Shown: positions 1 through 9,050, counted from the first letter of the stretch. The stretch: DNA of 64,000 nt from Winogradskyella pacifica (GCF_013403915.1 NZ_JABFDI010000004.1:1-64000); one strand, 5' to 3'. A program made the numbers and translations. The notes: generated from the sequence alone by a model not told the origin.

Positions 1-46
1 ACCTTTAAGATACGAAAATCAATGCTTCTTTGAAAATATAAAATAT

Positions 47-77
47 AAAAAAAGAGACTGCCTTTTTAGACAGCCTC
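47..77 (-). terminator. Rho-independent terminator of the acyl-CoA dehydrogenase gene
   Basis: Read on the minus strand, a 7-bp stem (gaggctg / cagtctc, one G-T pair) closes a 10-nt loop and is followed by a run of seven T. It lies just downstream of the stop codon at 100-102. Confidence 0.75.
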
Positions 78-99
78 CTTTCTTGTTTTTACTATTTGT

Positions 100-1242
100 T
101 TAGTCTTTTATAATTCCTCTCGAAATTACAATCTTCTGAATTTCAGAAGTACCTTCATAAATCTGTGTAATCTTAGCATCACGCATCAAACGTTCTACAT
201 GGTATTCTTTTACAAATCCATTTCCACCGTGAATTTGAACAGCTTCAACCGTATGCTCCATGGCAACTTTACTTGCATAAAGCTTGGCCATTGCGCTAGA
301 CATATCATAATTATTACCTTGATCTTTATCCCAAGCAGCACGCATTACTAACATTCTAGCAGCTTCAATTTCGGTATGCATATCGGCTAATTTAAACGCG
401 ATAGCTTGATGGTTGCAAATTTCTGTACCAAAAGCTTTACGTTCTTTAGAATATTTTAAAGCTAATTCATAAGCTCCAGCTGCAATTCCTAAAGCCTGTG
501 CTGCAATACCAATTCGTCCACCAGATAATGTTTTCATAGCAAATCTAAATCCGAATCCATCATCACCAATTCTGTTTTCTAAAGGTACTTTTACATCATT
601 AAACTGTAACGTATGTGTATCACTTCCTCTAATTCCTAATTTATCTTCTTTCGGTCCGATATCAAAACCAGGCATGCCTTTTTCTAAAATAAAAGCATTA
701 ATACCATGAGACCCTTTGTGCTTATCTGTTTGGGCAATTACGATATACACTTCTGCGCGTCCACCATTTGTGATCCAATTTTTCGTACCATTTAATAAGT
801 AATGGTCGCCCTTGTCAATAGCTGTTGTTTTCTGAGATGTAGCATCACTACCAGCTTCAGGTTCACTTAAACAAAACGCACCAATACATTCGCCAGTGGC
901 TAATTTTGTTAGATATTTTTCTTTTTGAGCTTCATTTCCATAAGATTCTAATCCATAACAAACCAAAGAATTGTTTACAGAAACCATTACAGAAGCCGAT
1001 GCATCAACTTTAGATAATTCCTCCATAATAAGGACATAAGAAATTGCATCCATGCCACTTCCTCCATATTTAGGATCGACCATAATGCCTAAAAACCCTA
1101 ATTCGCCCATCTTGCGTACTAAGCTTTCAGGAAAAGTTTGTGCATTATCGCGTTCTATAACACCAGGAAGTAATTCTGTTTGTGCAAAATCTCGTGCTGC
1201 ATCACGAATCATTAAATGTTCTTCTGTTAAGCTAAAGTCCAT
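100..1242 (-). CDS. Acyl-CoA dehydrogenase (short/medium-chain type)
   Basis: A 380-residue cytoplasmic flavoprotein of the acyl-CoA dehydrogenase family. It oxidises the alpha-beta bond of an acyl-CoA ester in fatty-acid or branched amino-acid breakdown and passes electrons to ETF. The all-helical N-domain starts at MDFSLTEEH. The FAD/substrate motif ECIGAFCLSEPEAGSD is around residues 118-132, and the catalytic glutamate is in IYEGTSEIQ (about E363), the position used by butyryl-CoA and short-chain enzymes. Full length, with no defects. It is divergent from anmK, so a shared promoter region lies at 1243-1332. The exact chain length used cannot be read from the sequence. Confidence 0.93.
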   Translation of the reverse strand: MDFSLTEEHLMIRDAARDFAQTELLPGVIERDNAQTFPESLVRKMGELGFLGIMVDPKYGGSGMDAISYVLIMEELSKVDASASVMVSVNNSLVCYGLESYGNEAQKEKYLTKLATGECIGAFCLSEPEAGSDATSQKTTAIDKGDHYLLNGTKNWITNGGRAEVYIVIAQTDKHKGSHGINAFILEKGMPGFDIGPKEDKLGIRGSDTHTLQFNDVKVPLENRIGDDGFGFRFAMKTLSGGRIGIAAQALGIAAGAYELALKYSKERKAFGTEICNHQAIAFKLADMHTEIEAARMLVMRAAWDKDQGNNYDMSSAMAKLYASKVAMEHTVEAVQIHGGNGFVKEYHVERLMRDAKITQIYEGTSEIQKIVISRGIIKD

Positions 1243-1332
1243 AAACTATAATATTATTGATTTCTTAAAAATTTGATGCAAAGATAATTTATTATTGCGG
1301 TATTTTCAATAAGGAATATTATTTTTACTCAT

Positions 1333-2406
1333 ATGGCAAAATATAATTACAACATTATTGCAGTAATGTCCGGAACATCATTGGATGGCATAGATCTTAT
1401 TTATGCGACTTATAATGTAGATAACAAATGGGATTTTAAAGTTCATTATGCTGAAACGATTAAGTATTCACCACAGTGGAAAACCGTATTGGGAGGATTG
1501 GTAAATCAGTCAATGGATCATTTACAGGCTATTGACGCGGAGTATTCTGAGTATTTAGCGACGGTGATTTCTAGTTTTATTAAGAAGCACTCCATTGAAG
1601 CTATAGATTTTATTTCTTCGCATGGACACACCGCGTTACACCAACCAGAGCAAGGATTAACATATCAAATTGGTAATCAGCAAATTTTAGCTGATATGTT
1701 AAATAGAAATGTAATTTGTGATTTTAGGGTTGAAGATGTAGAACTAGGAGGGCAAGGCGCACCATTAGTTCCCATTGGTGATCGTTTGTTATTTAATGAT
1801 TTTGAATATTGCCTTAACTTAGGTGGATTTGCTAATATTTCTTTTGAATCTAAAAATGAAAGAATTGCTTATGATATTTGTCCAGTAAATATTGTGTTGA
1901 ATCATTATGTCTCTAAATTAAACCTAGAGTTTGATGATAAAGGTCAATTAGCTTCCGCAGGAAACGTGAATAAAAGTTTATTATTACAACTTAATGCGCT
2001 GCATTATTATAAAGAGGAGCCACCAAAATCTTTAGGTTTAGAGTGGGTAGATTTAAATATATTCCCATTAATTGAATCCTTTCAGCTTGAAACGGAAGAT
2101 ATACTAAGAACCTTTGTTGAACATGTTGCCCTTCAAATTTCAAAAGTTTTAATGGAAAAAAACACAAAAGTCTTGGTTACCGGCGGCGGTGTCTATAATA
2201 ATTTTTTAATTGATAGGTTACGGCAGTTATCAATAGTTGAAATTGTAATTCCACAGAATGAGATCATCGAATTTAAAGAAGCGTTAATTTTTGGATTATT
2301 AGGTGTACTCAAAAAAAGGAATGAAATTAATTGCTTAAAAAGCGTGACAGGGGCAAAACGAAATCATTCTTCAGGAAAAATATTAATTCCGAAAAACAGA
2401 ATTTAA
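1333..2406 (+). CDS. anmK: Anhydro-N-acetylmuramic acid kinase
   Basis: A 357-residue cytoplasmic kinase that opens and phosphorylates 1,6-anhydro-MurNAc to MurNAc-6-phosphate during cell-wall recycling. The family signature MSGTSLDGIDL is near the N-terminus (residues 12-22). The sugar-kinase fold is visible in ISSHGHTALHQP (about 95-106), a glycine-rich NLGGFANIS segment, and the adenosine motif TGGGVYNNFLI near residue 285. Length is close to the usual 365-370 residues. No other recycling gene is adjacent; the next plus-strand gene starts 58 bases on. Confidence 0.93.
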   Translation: MAKYNYNIIAVMSGTSLDGIDLIYATYNVDNKWDFKVHYAETIKYSPQWKTVLGGLVNQSMDHLQAIDAEYSEYLATVISSFIKKHSIEAIDFISSHGHTALHQPEQGLTYQIGNQQILADMLNRNVICDFRVEDVELGGQGAPLVPIGDRLLFNDFEYCLNLGGFANISFESKNERIAYDICPVNIVLNHYVSKLNLEFDDKGQLASAGNVNKSLLLQLNALHYYKEEPPKSLGLEWVDLNIFPLIESFQLETEDILRTFVEHVALQISKVLMEKNTKVLVTGGGVYNNFLIDRLRQLSIVEIVIPQNEIIEFKEALIFGLLGVLKKRNEINCLKSVTGAKRNHSSGKILIPKNRI

Positions 2407-2464
2407 TTAAGCTTTCACTTGGATTGTTTTTTATATTTGTTATTGAATAATAAATGTATCAAAA

Positions 2465-3694
2465 TTGATAAAAGATTTACTTCACACATACGAAAATAAG
2501 GAACCTGAAATTGTGTTCCATTGGAATGACGCAGAAACAGAAGCCGAAGGTTGGACTGTAATTAACTCGTTAAGAGGTGGTGCAGCTGGTGGTGGAACAC
2601 GAATGCGCAAAGGATTGGATAAAAATGAAGTGCTTTCCTTGGCAAAAACCATGGAGGTGAAATTCACTGTCTCTGGTCCAGCAATTGGTGGAGCAAAATC
2701 TGGAATTAACTTCGATCCTCAAGATCCAAGAAAAAAAGGAGTTTTACAGCGTTGGTATGCAGCCGTTTCACCATTACTTAAAAGTTATTACGGTACAGGT
2801 GGTGATTTAAATGTAGATGAAATTCATGAGGTAATTCCAATTACCGAACAAAGTGGTGTTTGGCATCCTCAAGAAGGTGTTTTTGAAGGTCATTTTAAAC
2901 CAACAATAGCTGATAAGATTAATAGAATTGGTCAGTTAAGACATGGAGTAATAAAAGTGATTGAAAACCCGAGCTATTCTCCTAGTGTTAATAGGAAATA
3001 TACTGTAGCAGATATGATTACTGGCTATGGAGTAGCTACAGCAGCAGAGCATTTTTATGATATTAATGGAGATTCTATTAAAGGAAAACGTGTTATTGTA
3101 CAAGGTTTTGGTAATGTAGGAGCTGCAGCAGCGTTTTATTTTGCTCAAATGGGAGCAAAAATCGTAGGTATTATAGATAGAGATGGTGGGTTAATTAATA
3201 AAGACGGATTTTCATTTAACGACATAACCGATTTATACTTAGCTAAAAACAGCAATACACTTATCGCGGATAATCTAATTCCGTTTGCTGATATCAATGA
3301 ACAAATTTGGTCGTTACAAGCAGAAGTTTTCGCGCCTTGCGCAGCTTCACGTTTAGTGACTCAAGATCAAATAGATCAAATGATAAATACAGGTTTAGAA
3401 GTTATTACCTGTGGTGCAAACGTTCCTTTTGCTGATAAAGAAATTTTCTTTGGCTCAATAATGGAATATACAGATCAAAAAATTAGTTTAATACCAGACT
3501 TTATTTCAAACTGTGGTATGGCTAGAGTTTTTGCTTATTTTATGGAGCGTAAAGTACAAATGACCGATGAGGATATTTTTAAAGACACCTCTAACGTTAT
3601 AAGAAAAGCATTAAAAGAAGTACATAAAAATAATCCGACAAAAACAGGTATTAGCGAAACTGCTTTTGAGATTGCTCTCAAACAATTAATATAA
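2465..3694 (+). CDS. Glu/Leu/Phe/Val-type amino-acid dehydrogenase
   Basis: A 409-residue NAD(P)-dependent amino-acid dehydrogenase of the glutamate/leucine family; it interconverts an amino acid and its 2-oxo acid in the cytoplasm. The N-terminal domain has the lysine-containing motif GGAAGGGTRMRKG and GPAIGGAKSGINFDP (about residues 78-92). The Rossmann domain follows, with VIVQGFGNVGAAAAFYFA near residue 210. The start is an inferred TTG at 2465. The upstream ATG at 2454 is in another frame and stops after four codons, and the next in-frame methionine falls inside the conserved domain. The substrate (Glu or Leu) cannot be decided by eye. Confidence 0.88.
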   Translation: MIKDLLHTYENKEPEIVFHWNDAETEAEGWTVINSLRGGAAGGGTRMRKGLDKNEVLSLAKTMEVKFTVSGPAIGGAKSGINFDPQDPRKKGVLQRWYAAVSPLLKSYYGTGGDLNVDEIHEVIPITEQSGVWHPQEGVFEGHFKPTIADKINRIGQLRHGVIKVIENPSYSPSVNRKYTVADMITGYGVATAAEHFYDINGDSIKGKRVIVQGFGNVGAAAAFYFAQMGAKIVGIIDRDGGLINKDGFSFNDITDLYLAKNSNTLIADNLIPFADINEQIWSLQAEVFAPCAASRLVTQDQIDQMINTGLEVITCGANVPFADKEIFFGSIMEYTDQKISLIPDFISNCGMARVFAYFMERKVQMTDEDIFKDTSNVIRKALKEVHKNNPTKTGISETAFEIALKQLI

Positions 3695-3718
3695 TTAATT
3701 ACTTTTATAATTAACACT

Positions 3719-5113
3719 ATGGAAACCGTAATAATACTTGTATTCGTTCTTGGCTATTTAGCCATAACCCTAGAACACAATATAAAAATAGATAAATTAA
3801 TTCCCGCTTTAGTAATGATGGCTATAAGTTGGGCGTTAATATCCCTAGGTATTGACAATTTTACGCAATGGTTTGATTCGGCTACGCATAACTTAATGGA
3901 TAATTTTGGTTTGCTTCCGCACGAAGAGAAAATGCATATGATGGAAGAAACCTTACTCCATCATTTAGGTAAAACTTCTGAAATACTTGTCTTCTTATTA
4001 GGTGCTATGACCATAGTTGAAATCATCGATTATTTTGACGGCTTTTCAACAATTAAAGGTTTTATAAAGACAAAGAGCAAACGGAAAATTCTTTGGATTT
4101 TTGGGTTCTTAGCATTCTTTCTTTCGGCTATCATAGATAACCTTACTGCAACTATTGTATTAATCTCAATTTTACAAAAATTAATACATGATAGGGATGT
4201 TCGTATTTGGTATGCAGGTTTAATTATCATTGCTGCCAATGCTGGTGGAGCTTGGTCACCTATTGGAGACGTTACAACGACAATGCTTTGGATTGGTAAA
4301 AAAGTAACTACGGGTCATTTATTTGTGTATCTATTCTTACCATCATTAGTTTGTATGTTGGTTCCTACATTTATAGCTTCTTTATTACCGGCCTTTAAAG
4401 GTAAAATTGAATCAAAAGAAGAGGATAGTGATAAACCGAAAAGTAAATACAGCGCTATAATGTTGTATTTGGGGCTTGGTGGTATTGTATCTGTTCCAAT
4501 TTTTAAGACAGTGACACATTTACCTCCTTATGTTGGTATGATGTTGGCATTAGGTGTTGTCGCTATTTTTGCGGAAATATATAGTAATACTAAATTTAGT
4601 ATGTCTAACCATGACTCAGTAGAAAGTGATGCACACGCACACCACAGTCCTGTTCACTACTCATTATCTAAAATTGAATTACCAAGTATATTATTTTTCT
4701 TAGGAATCTTAATGGCAGTGGCAGCTTTAGAGTCTTTAGGTATTTTATTTGGTTTTGCAGGTACGCTTCAAGACACAATGCCGATGCTAGGAACTGAATT
4801 ACATCATGGTGGTGTTTCGGACTTAGTTGTTCTTTTATTAGGAGTAGGATCAGCAGTCATTGATAATGTGCCACTTGTTGCGGCAAGTTTAGGAATGTTT
4901 ACAGAGCCAATTGATAATGAGCTATGGCATTTTATAGCGTATTCAGCAGGAACAGGTGGAAGCATGTTAATTATCGGTTCTGCAGCAGGAGTAGTTGCTA
5001 TGGGAATGGAAAAAATAGATTTCTTTTGGTATATTAAAAAAATATCATGGTTAGCATTATTAGGGTTTTTGGCAGGAGCTGTGGTCTTTATGTTTACAAG
5101 AACTATCTTTTAA
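3719..5113 (+). CDS. nhaD: NhaD-type Na+/H+ antiporter
   Basis: A 464-residue inner-membrane protein with about a dozen hydrophobic segments, matching the NhaD branch of the ion-transporter superfamily. It extrudes Na+ in exchange for H+, expected in a marine bacterium. Conserved stretches are FLLGAMTIVEIIDYFDGF (about 91-108), IIDNLTATIVLISI (about 139-152), NAGGAWSPIGDVTTTMLWIG (about 178-197), and SAVIDNVPLVAASLGMF near residue 385. A histidine-rich hydrophilic loop (DAHAHHSPVHYS, about 303-314) separates the two halves. The start lies 24 bases after the dehydrogenase stop, so co-transcription is possible. Confidence 0.92.
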   Translation: METVIILVFVLGYLAITLEHNIKIDKLIPALVMMAISWALISLGIDNFTQWFDSATHNLMDNFGLLPHEEKMHMMEETLLHHLGKTSEILVFLLGAMTIVEIIDYFDGFSTIKGFIKTKSKRKILWIFGFLAFFLSAIIDNLTATIVLISILQKLIHDRDVRIWYAGLIIIAANAGGAWSPIGDVTTTMLWIGKKVTTGHLFVYLFLPSLVCMLVPTFIASLLPAFKGKIESKEEDSDKPKSKYSAIMLYLGLGGIVSVPIFKTVTHLPPYVGMMLALGVVAIFAEIYSNTKFSMSNHDSVESDAHAHHSPVHYSLSKIELPSILFFLGILMAVAALESLGILFGFAGTLQDTMPMLGTELHHGGVSDLVVLLLGVGSAVIDNVPLVAASLGMFTEPIDNELWHFIAYSAGTGGSMLIIGSAAGVVAMGMEKIDFFWYIKKISWLALLGFLAGAVVFMFTRTIF

Positions 5114-5179
5114 TACACATACTTTTGTTTCAAAACAGACGTTATACAAATAGTTAAAAATAATTTCAATTTTTAGAAT

Positions 5180-5875
5180 ATGATAGCATTCAGTACTATT
5201 CAAGATGAAGTAGCCGTTTTAACTGATGGAGAATCAGTAGAAAAGACTTTATCCATAATAGAATTAATTACAAGTGGTGGAACATCAGGAATGGTGATTA
5301 TTTTCATTTTATTCCTACTTTTAATTGTATCCGTATATATTTACTTTGAACGCATTTTCGCCATAAAAGCAGCATCTAAAGTCGATTCAAACTTTATGAA
5401 TCAAATTAAAGATCATGTGAGTAATGGTAAAATTGATTCCGCTCAAATGTTATGTGCACAGCAGAATTCACCAGTATCTCGCCTAATCGCAAAAGGGTTG
5501 ACAAGAATTGGGAAACCTTTAGAAGATATTAATACGGCTATTGAAAATGCAGGTCGATTAGAAATATACAATTTAGAAAAGAACGTTAGTGTTTTAGCAA
5601 CCATTTCTGGTGTTGGACCAATGATTGGTTTCTTAGGAACCGTAATTGGTATGATTATTTCAATTTTTGAATTGGCAAATGCAGGAGGTACTATTCAAAT
5701 GGATGTTTTAGCAAGTGGATTGTATACCGCTATGACGACAACCGTTGGTGGACTTATAGTAGGTATTGTTGCTTATGTGGCATTTAATCATGTTGTGGGG
5801 CGAACCAATAAAGTCGTTTACCAAATGGAGGCGAATTCGATAGAATTTTTAGATCACTTAAACGAACCAATCTAA
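5180..5875 (+). CDS. exbB: MotA/TolQ/ExbB proton-channel protein
   Basis: A 231-residue inner-membrane protein of the ExbB/TolQ family. With ExbD it uses the proton gradient to drive TonB-dependent uptake across the outer membrane. Three membrane spans are visible: GMVIIFILFLLLIVSVYIYF (about 38-57), then two in the conserved core from ATISGVGPMIGFLGTVIGMI (about 139-158) and TTVGGLIVGIVAYVAFNHVV. The stop is two bases before the exbD start, so the two are translationally coupled. This is the energiser that the downstream outer-membrane receptors would need. Confidence 0.93.
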   Translation: MIAFSTIQDEVAVLTDGESVEKTLSIIELITSGGTSGMVIIFILFLLLIVSVYIYFERIFAIKAASKVDSNFMNQIKDHVSNGKIDSAQMLCAQQNSPVSRLIAKGLTRIGKPLEDINTAIENAGRLEIYNLEKNVSVLATISGVGPMIGFLGTVIGMIISIFELANAGGTIQMDVLASGLYTAMTTTVGGLIVGIVAYVAFNHVVGRTNKVVYQMEANSIEFLDHLNEPI

Positions 5876-5877
5876 TT

Positions 5878-6270
5878 ATGAATATTAGAGGACGAAATAA
5901 AGTTACACCAGAATTCAATTTTGCGTCTATGACCGATATTGTATTTCTGTTATTAATCTTTTTTATGATAGCGTCAACATTGGTAAGTACTAATGCTATT
6001 GATATTGTGTTACCTAAAGCAAGTGGTAAGACTGAGAATAAAAAATCAACAGCAGTAAGTATCAAAAAAGATTTGACCTATTATATCGATCAGAAACGTG
6101 TAGGCGAAAGTGTTTTAGAAACACAATTAATATCCATATTAGGATCACAAGACGCGCCAACAATTGTCTTAAGAGCAGAAAAATCTGTTCCGGTAGAAAA
6201 TGTAGTGAAGGTTATGGATATCGCAAACCGAAACAAATTTAAAGTGATATTAGCTGTTCAACCTAATTAA
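5878..6270 (+). CDS. exbD: ExbD/TolR biopolymer transport protein
   Basis: A 130-residue protein with a short cytoplasmic N-terminus, one membrane span (DIVFLLLIFFMIASTLV, residues 19-35) carrying the essential aspartate at its start (MTDIVFLLLIFF), and a periplasmic C-domain. This is the ExbD/TolR plan. It is the partner of ExbB immediately upstream and of the TonB-like protein downstream. No anomalies seen. Confidence 0.93.
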   Translation: MNIRGRNKVTPEFNFASMTDIVFLLLIFFMIASTLVSTNAIDIVLPKASGKTENKKSTAVSIKKDLTYYIDQKRVGESVLETQLISILGSQDAPTIVLRAEKSVPVENVVKVMDIANRNKFKVILAVQPN

Positions 6271-6343
6271 GCGACATCATTTTTGAAAACAACTTATTCT
6301 TTTCTGTAAGATTTCAAAGATCTGACAGGTTTATATAAAACAA

Positions 6344-7240
6344 ATGAAATATTTAGAGACCAAACACGAACGTAATTCTGCAAGAATCACAGCACTTATT
6401 GCTTTGATACTACTTTTGCTATTGTTTGTTGTGGGCCCTCAATATATGGATCCACCAGAAGAATATGGTGTAGCCGTAAACTTTGGAACTACAGATTTTG
6501 GTAGTGGAAATAAACCATTAAGTGAACCAAAGAAGGCTGTTGAAGATAAAGTTGTAGAAGAAGAGGTTGTTGAGGAAGTTCAGCCAGAGGAAGCACAAGT
6601 TGCTCCTGCAGAAGCGGCATCAAAAGCAGAAGAGGTAATGACCCAAGATAATGCCGAAGCACTTGCTATTAAAAAGCAAAAAGAAGCTGAAGCAAAGGTA
6701 AAGGCTGCAGAAGCGAAAGCGAAAGCGGAGGCCAAAGCTGCTGCAGAAAAAGTAGAACGCGAGAAGCGTGAAGCTGAAGAAAAGAAACGTGCAGAAGAAG
6801 CAGAGAAAAAGAAACAGCTAGACAATCTTATTGGTGGAGTTAAAAACGCTTCAGGTACTACTGATGGAGGTGAAGGACCAGATAAACAAGGTGGAAATAA
6901 AGGACAACTAGATGGAGATCCTTATGCGGCAAGTTATTTTGGTGGTTCAGGACCAGGAAAAGGTGGAATTGGCTATGGTTTAGGTGGTAGAGGAAGACCA
7001 TCAAAACAGATTTTTAAACAAGATTGTAATGAATATGGTCTGGTGGTGGTTAGAATTGAAGTTAACCAACAAGGAAAAGTGATTAAAGCGGAACCTGGTA
7101 TTAGAGGAACAACCAATACGCATCCTTGTTTATTAGAGCCAGCTAAAAAAATAGCGATGTCTCATAAATGGCCAGCAGATGCTGATGCACCAACAACTCA
7201 AGTTGGTTTTGTAAGTATTAACTTTGATGTAGGTCAATAG
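6344..7240 (+). CDS. tonB: TonB-like energy transducer
   Basis: A 298-residue protein. One N-terminal membrane anchor (about residues 16-32) is followed by a long Ala/Glu/Lys-rich, probably extended or coiled periplasmic spacer (about 60-170), a Gly-rich stretch (about 175-225), and a C-terminal TonB domain (about 225-298) including YGLVVVRIEVNQQGKVIKAE. It carries energy from ExbBD to outer-membrane receptors. The stop is one base before folC, so expression is probably coupled. Antisense frames here look open only because of the repetitive Glu/Ala/Lys codons. Confidence 0.9.
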   Translation: MKYLETKHERNSARITALIALILLLLLFVVGPQYMDPPEEYGVAVNFGTTDFGSGNKPLSEPKKAVEDKVVEEEVVEEVQPEEAQVAPAEAASKAEEVMTQDNAEALAIKKQKEAEAKVKAAEAKAKAEAKAAAEKVEREKREAEEKKRAEEAEKKKQLDNLIGGVKNASGTTDGGEGPDKQGGNKGQLDGDPYAASYFGGSGPGKGGIGYGLGGRGRPSKQIFKQDCNEYGLVVVRIEVNQQGKVIKAEPGIRGTTNTHPCLLEPAKKIAMSHKWPADADAPTTQVGFVSINFDVGQ

Positions 7241-7241
7241 A

Positions 7242-8459
7242 ATGAATTATCAAGATACTGTGAATTGGATGTTTCAACAACTTCCAATGTATCAAAATAA
7301 AGGCAACTCAGCTTTTAAAAAGGATTTAACGAACACCATTAATTTAGCGAAGCATTTAAACCATCCTGAAGATCGTTTTAGGTCTATTCATGTTGGTGGT
7401 ACAAATGGTAAAGGGTCTACAACGCATATGCTCGCTTCAATTTTACAAGAAGCAGGTTATAAAGTGGGTTTATATACCTCGCCGCACTTAAAGGACTTTA
7501 GAGAACGTATCCGCATTAATGGTAAGGTTATTACCGAGCAATCTGTTATCGGTTTTATTAAACGAAATAAAGCATTTCTAGAGGCGAATCAACTGTCTTT
7601 CTTTGAAATGACTGTTGGTATGGCATTCGAGTATTTTGCAGACCAGGAAGTGGATATTGCAATTATAGAAGTTGGATTAGGTGGACGCTTAGATTCAACA
7701 AATATTATTACACCAGAATTATCTGTAATTACAAATATCGGTTACGATCATACGCAAATGTTAGGGCATACTCTTAAAGAAATTGCGGGTGAAAAAGCAG
7801 GTATTATCAAACACAACATCCCGGTGGTTATCGGGGAAACACATTCTGAAACGGAACATGTTTTTAGGATCAAAGCAGAAGAAAAGGAATCTACTATTTA
7901 TTTTTCGGATCAATTAATTGATACAATTTTAGAGAGTGATTTAAAAGGAGCTTATCAAATTCATAATATAAAAACGGTTTTACAGTCGGTAACGATTTTA
8001 AAAAGTATAGGGTTTACTATTTCTGAAAAGAACTTAGAAAAAGGACTTTTAAACGTCGCTACAAATACGGGTTTACAAGGGCGTTGGCAGATTTTAGGGG
8101 CTGAACCAAAGATTATTTGTGATACAGCTCATAATAAAGAAGGCTTAACTTCTGTGATGAAACAATTACATGAAGAGTCATTTGATCACCTTCATATTGT
8201 CTTTGGGGTGGTTAATGATAAAGATTTAGAGCCTATAATTCCTCTATTACCTAAGCAGGCTACCTATTATTTTTGCAAACCAAATGTGCAAAGAGGGCTA
8301 GATGCTAAAGTTTTGAAAAAAACTTTCGGGGATAATGGTTTAAAAGGGAAGGTTTACGAGAGTGTAGAATTTGCTTTAAGTGTCGCAAAATCAAACGCTA
8401 AAGTAACAGATTTGATTTATGTAGGAGGCAGTACTTTTGTTGTGGCAGAAATTATTTGA
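7242..8459 (+). CDS. folC: Bifunctional folylpolyglutamate / dihydrofolate synthase
   Basis: A 405-residue cytoplasmic Mur-ligase-family enzyme. It adds glutamate to dihydropteroate and folates using ATP. The P-loop HVGGTNGKGSTTHMLA is at about residues 50-65, the GLYTSPHLKDFRERIRING motif follows, then EVGLGGRLDSTN and the metal-binding ITNIGYDHTQMLG (about 164-176). A C-terminal ligase domain includes CDTAHNKEGL. Slightly shorter than the E. coli enzyme (422). The tonB-folC junction is one base, and the stop lies about 60 bases before the tRNA-Val cluster. Confidence 0.94.
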   Translation: MNYQDTVNWMFQQLPMYQNKGNSAFKKDLTNTINLAKHLNHPEDRFRSIHVGGTNGKGSTTHMLASILQEAGYKVGLYTSPHLKDFRERIRINGKVITEQSVIGFIKRNKAFLEANQLSFFEMTVGMAFEYFADQEVDIAIIEVGLGGRLDSTNIITPELSVITNIGYDHTQMLGHTLKEIAGEKAGIIKHNIPVVIGETHSETEHVFRIKAEEKESTIYFSDQLIDTILESDLKGAYQIHNIKTVLQSVTILKSIGFTISEKNLEKGLLNVATNTGLQGRWQILGAEPKIICDTAHNKEGLTSVMKQLHEESFDHLHIVFGVVNDKDLEPIIPLLPKQATYYFCKPNVQRGLDAKVLKKTFGDNGLKGKVYESVEFALSVAKSNAKVTDLIYVGGSTFVVAEII

Positions 8460-8477
8460 ATTTTTTTAAAAAAATGT

Positions 8478-8507
8478 TTTGAGATATTAAAAACTAGACT
8501 ATATTTG
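8478..8507 (+). promoter_or_regulatory. Bacteroidota-type promoter of the tRNA-Val cluster
   Basis: TTTG at 8478-8481 and TATATTTG at 8500-8507 are 18 bases apart, matching the TTTG / TAnnTTTG promoter of this phylum. The tRNA begins 15 bases downstream. Confidence 0.75.
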
Positions 8508-8522
8508 CAGTCCTAATAAATA

Positions 8523-8597
8523 GGGCGACTAGCTCAGTTGGTTCAGAGCACTTGGTTTACACCCAAGGGGTCAGGGGTTCGAATCCCTTGTCGCCCA
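8523..8597 (+). tRNA. tRNA-Val (anticodon TAC), copy 1
   Basis: The acceptor stem gggcgac / gtcgccc pairs fully. The D arm has gctc / gagc. The anticodon stem cttgg / ccaag encloses loop tttacac, giving anticodon TAC (valine, GTA codons). The T arm has loop ttcgaat. CCA is not encoded. Length is 75 bases including the discriminator A. Confidence 0.95.
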
Positions 8598-8600
8598 CAA

Positions 8601-8630
8601 AGTTCACAGAAATGTGAACTTTTTTTATAC
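8601..8630 (+). terminator. Hairpin after tRNA-Val copy 1
   Basis: AGTTCACA / TGTGAACT pairs perfectly around a short AGAAA-type loop and is followed by seven T. It would stop transcription, or serve as a processing site, between the two identical tRNA genes. Confidence 0.75.
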
Positions 8631-8646
8631 GTTACTTCATTTATTA

Positions 8647-8721
8647 GGGCGACTAGCTCAGTTGGTTCAGAGCACTTGGTTTACACCCAAGGGGTCAGGG
8701 GTTCGAATCCCTTGTCGCCCA
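8647..8721 (+). tRNA. tRNA-Val (anticodon TAC), copy 2
   Basis: Identical over all 75 bases to the copy at 8523-8597: same acceptor stem, TAC anticodon and T loop. The flanks differ, so the duplication spans little more than the gene. Confidence 0.95.
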
Positions 8722-8731
8722 CATCAAAAAG

Positions 8732-8764
8732 AATCCCGATTTACTTTAGTAAATCGGGATTTTA
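8732..8764 (+). terminator. Terminator after tRNA-Val copy 2
   Basis: A perfect 13-bp stem (aatcccgatttac / gtaaatcgggatt) with a TTTA loop ends in a short T run. Confidence 0.8.
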
Positions 8765-8932
8765 GCTCCAAAAAAGTACCAAGGCAACGGTTTGAGTTGC
8801 TTTTTTTGAGTTAAAATTCCTAGAATCGCTCAAGCGATTCGGAATTGTATTTGAAGGAGTGGTTTCGTAAAGGGATATATAATCCTATTTTAATTTACAA
8901 AAGGCTCGAAATGGTTTTGAAAACAAAAATAT

Positions 8933-9007
8933 GGGTCATTAACTCAGTTGGTTCAGAGTGTCACGTCGACAACGTGGAAGTCACTGGTTCGAATCCAGTA
9001 TGACCCA
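8933..9007 (+). tRNA. tRNA-Val (anticodon GAC)
   Basis: The acceptor stem gggtcat / atgaccc is complete. The anticodon stem tcacg / cgtgg encloses loop tcgacaa, giving anticodon GAC (valine, GTC and GTT codons). The T loop is ttcgaat. CCA is not encoded. It lies 211 bases after the second TAC copy and is the last core-type gene before the sugar-utilisation region. Confidence 0.93.
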
Positions 9008-9018
9008 CTTAAATAATA

Positions 9019-9050
9019 AAAGCCTTTCAAGAAATTGAAAGGCTTTGTTT
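9019..9050 (+). terminator. Terminator after tRNA-Val (GAC)
   Basis: The 12-bp inverted repeat aaagcctttcaa / ttgaaaggcttt with a GAAA loop is followed by GTTTGTT. It could also act on the minus strand for the lactate dehydrogenase gene ending at 9114. Confidence 0.75.

Noticed and set aside
6580..6825. Serine/alanine-rich frame opposite tonB
   Set aside because: It is the mirror of Glu/Ala/Lys codons in the TonB spacer, which give Ser/Ala/Phe codons on the other strand.
8523..8721. Direct repeat considered as an attachment site or CRISPR-like array
   Set aside because: The repeat is exactly the tRNA-Val gene; there are only two units and no integrase or cas gene.
8538..8814. Two open frames across the tRNA-Val genes
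   Set aside because: They read through two identical tRNA genes and terminators; no protein-like sequence, and the repeats explain the openness.
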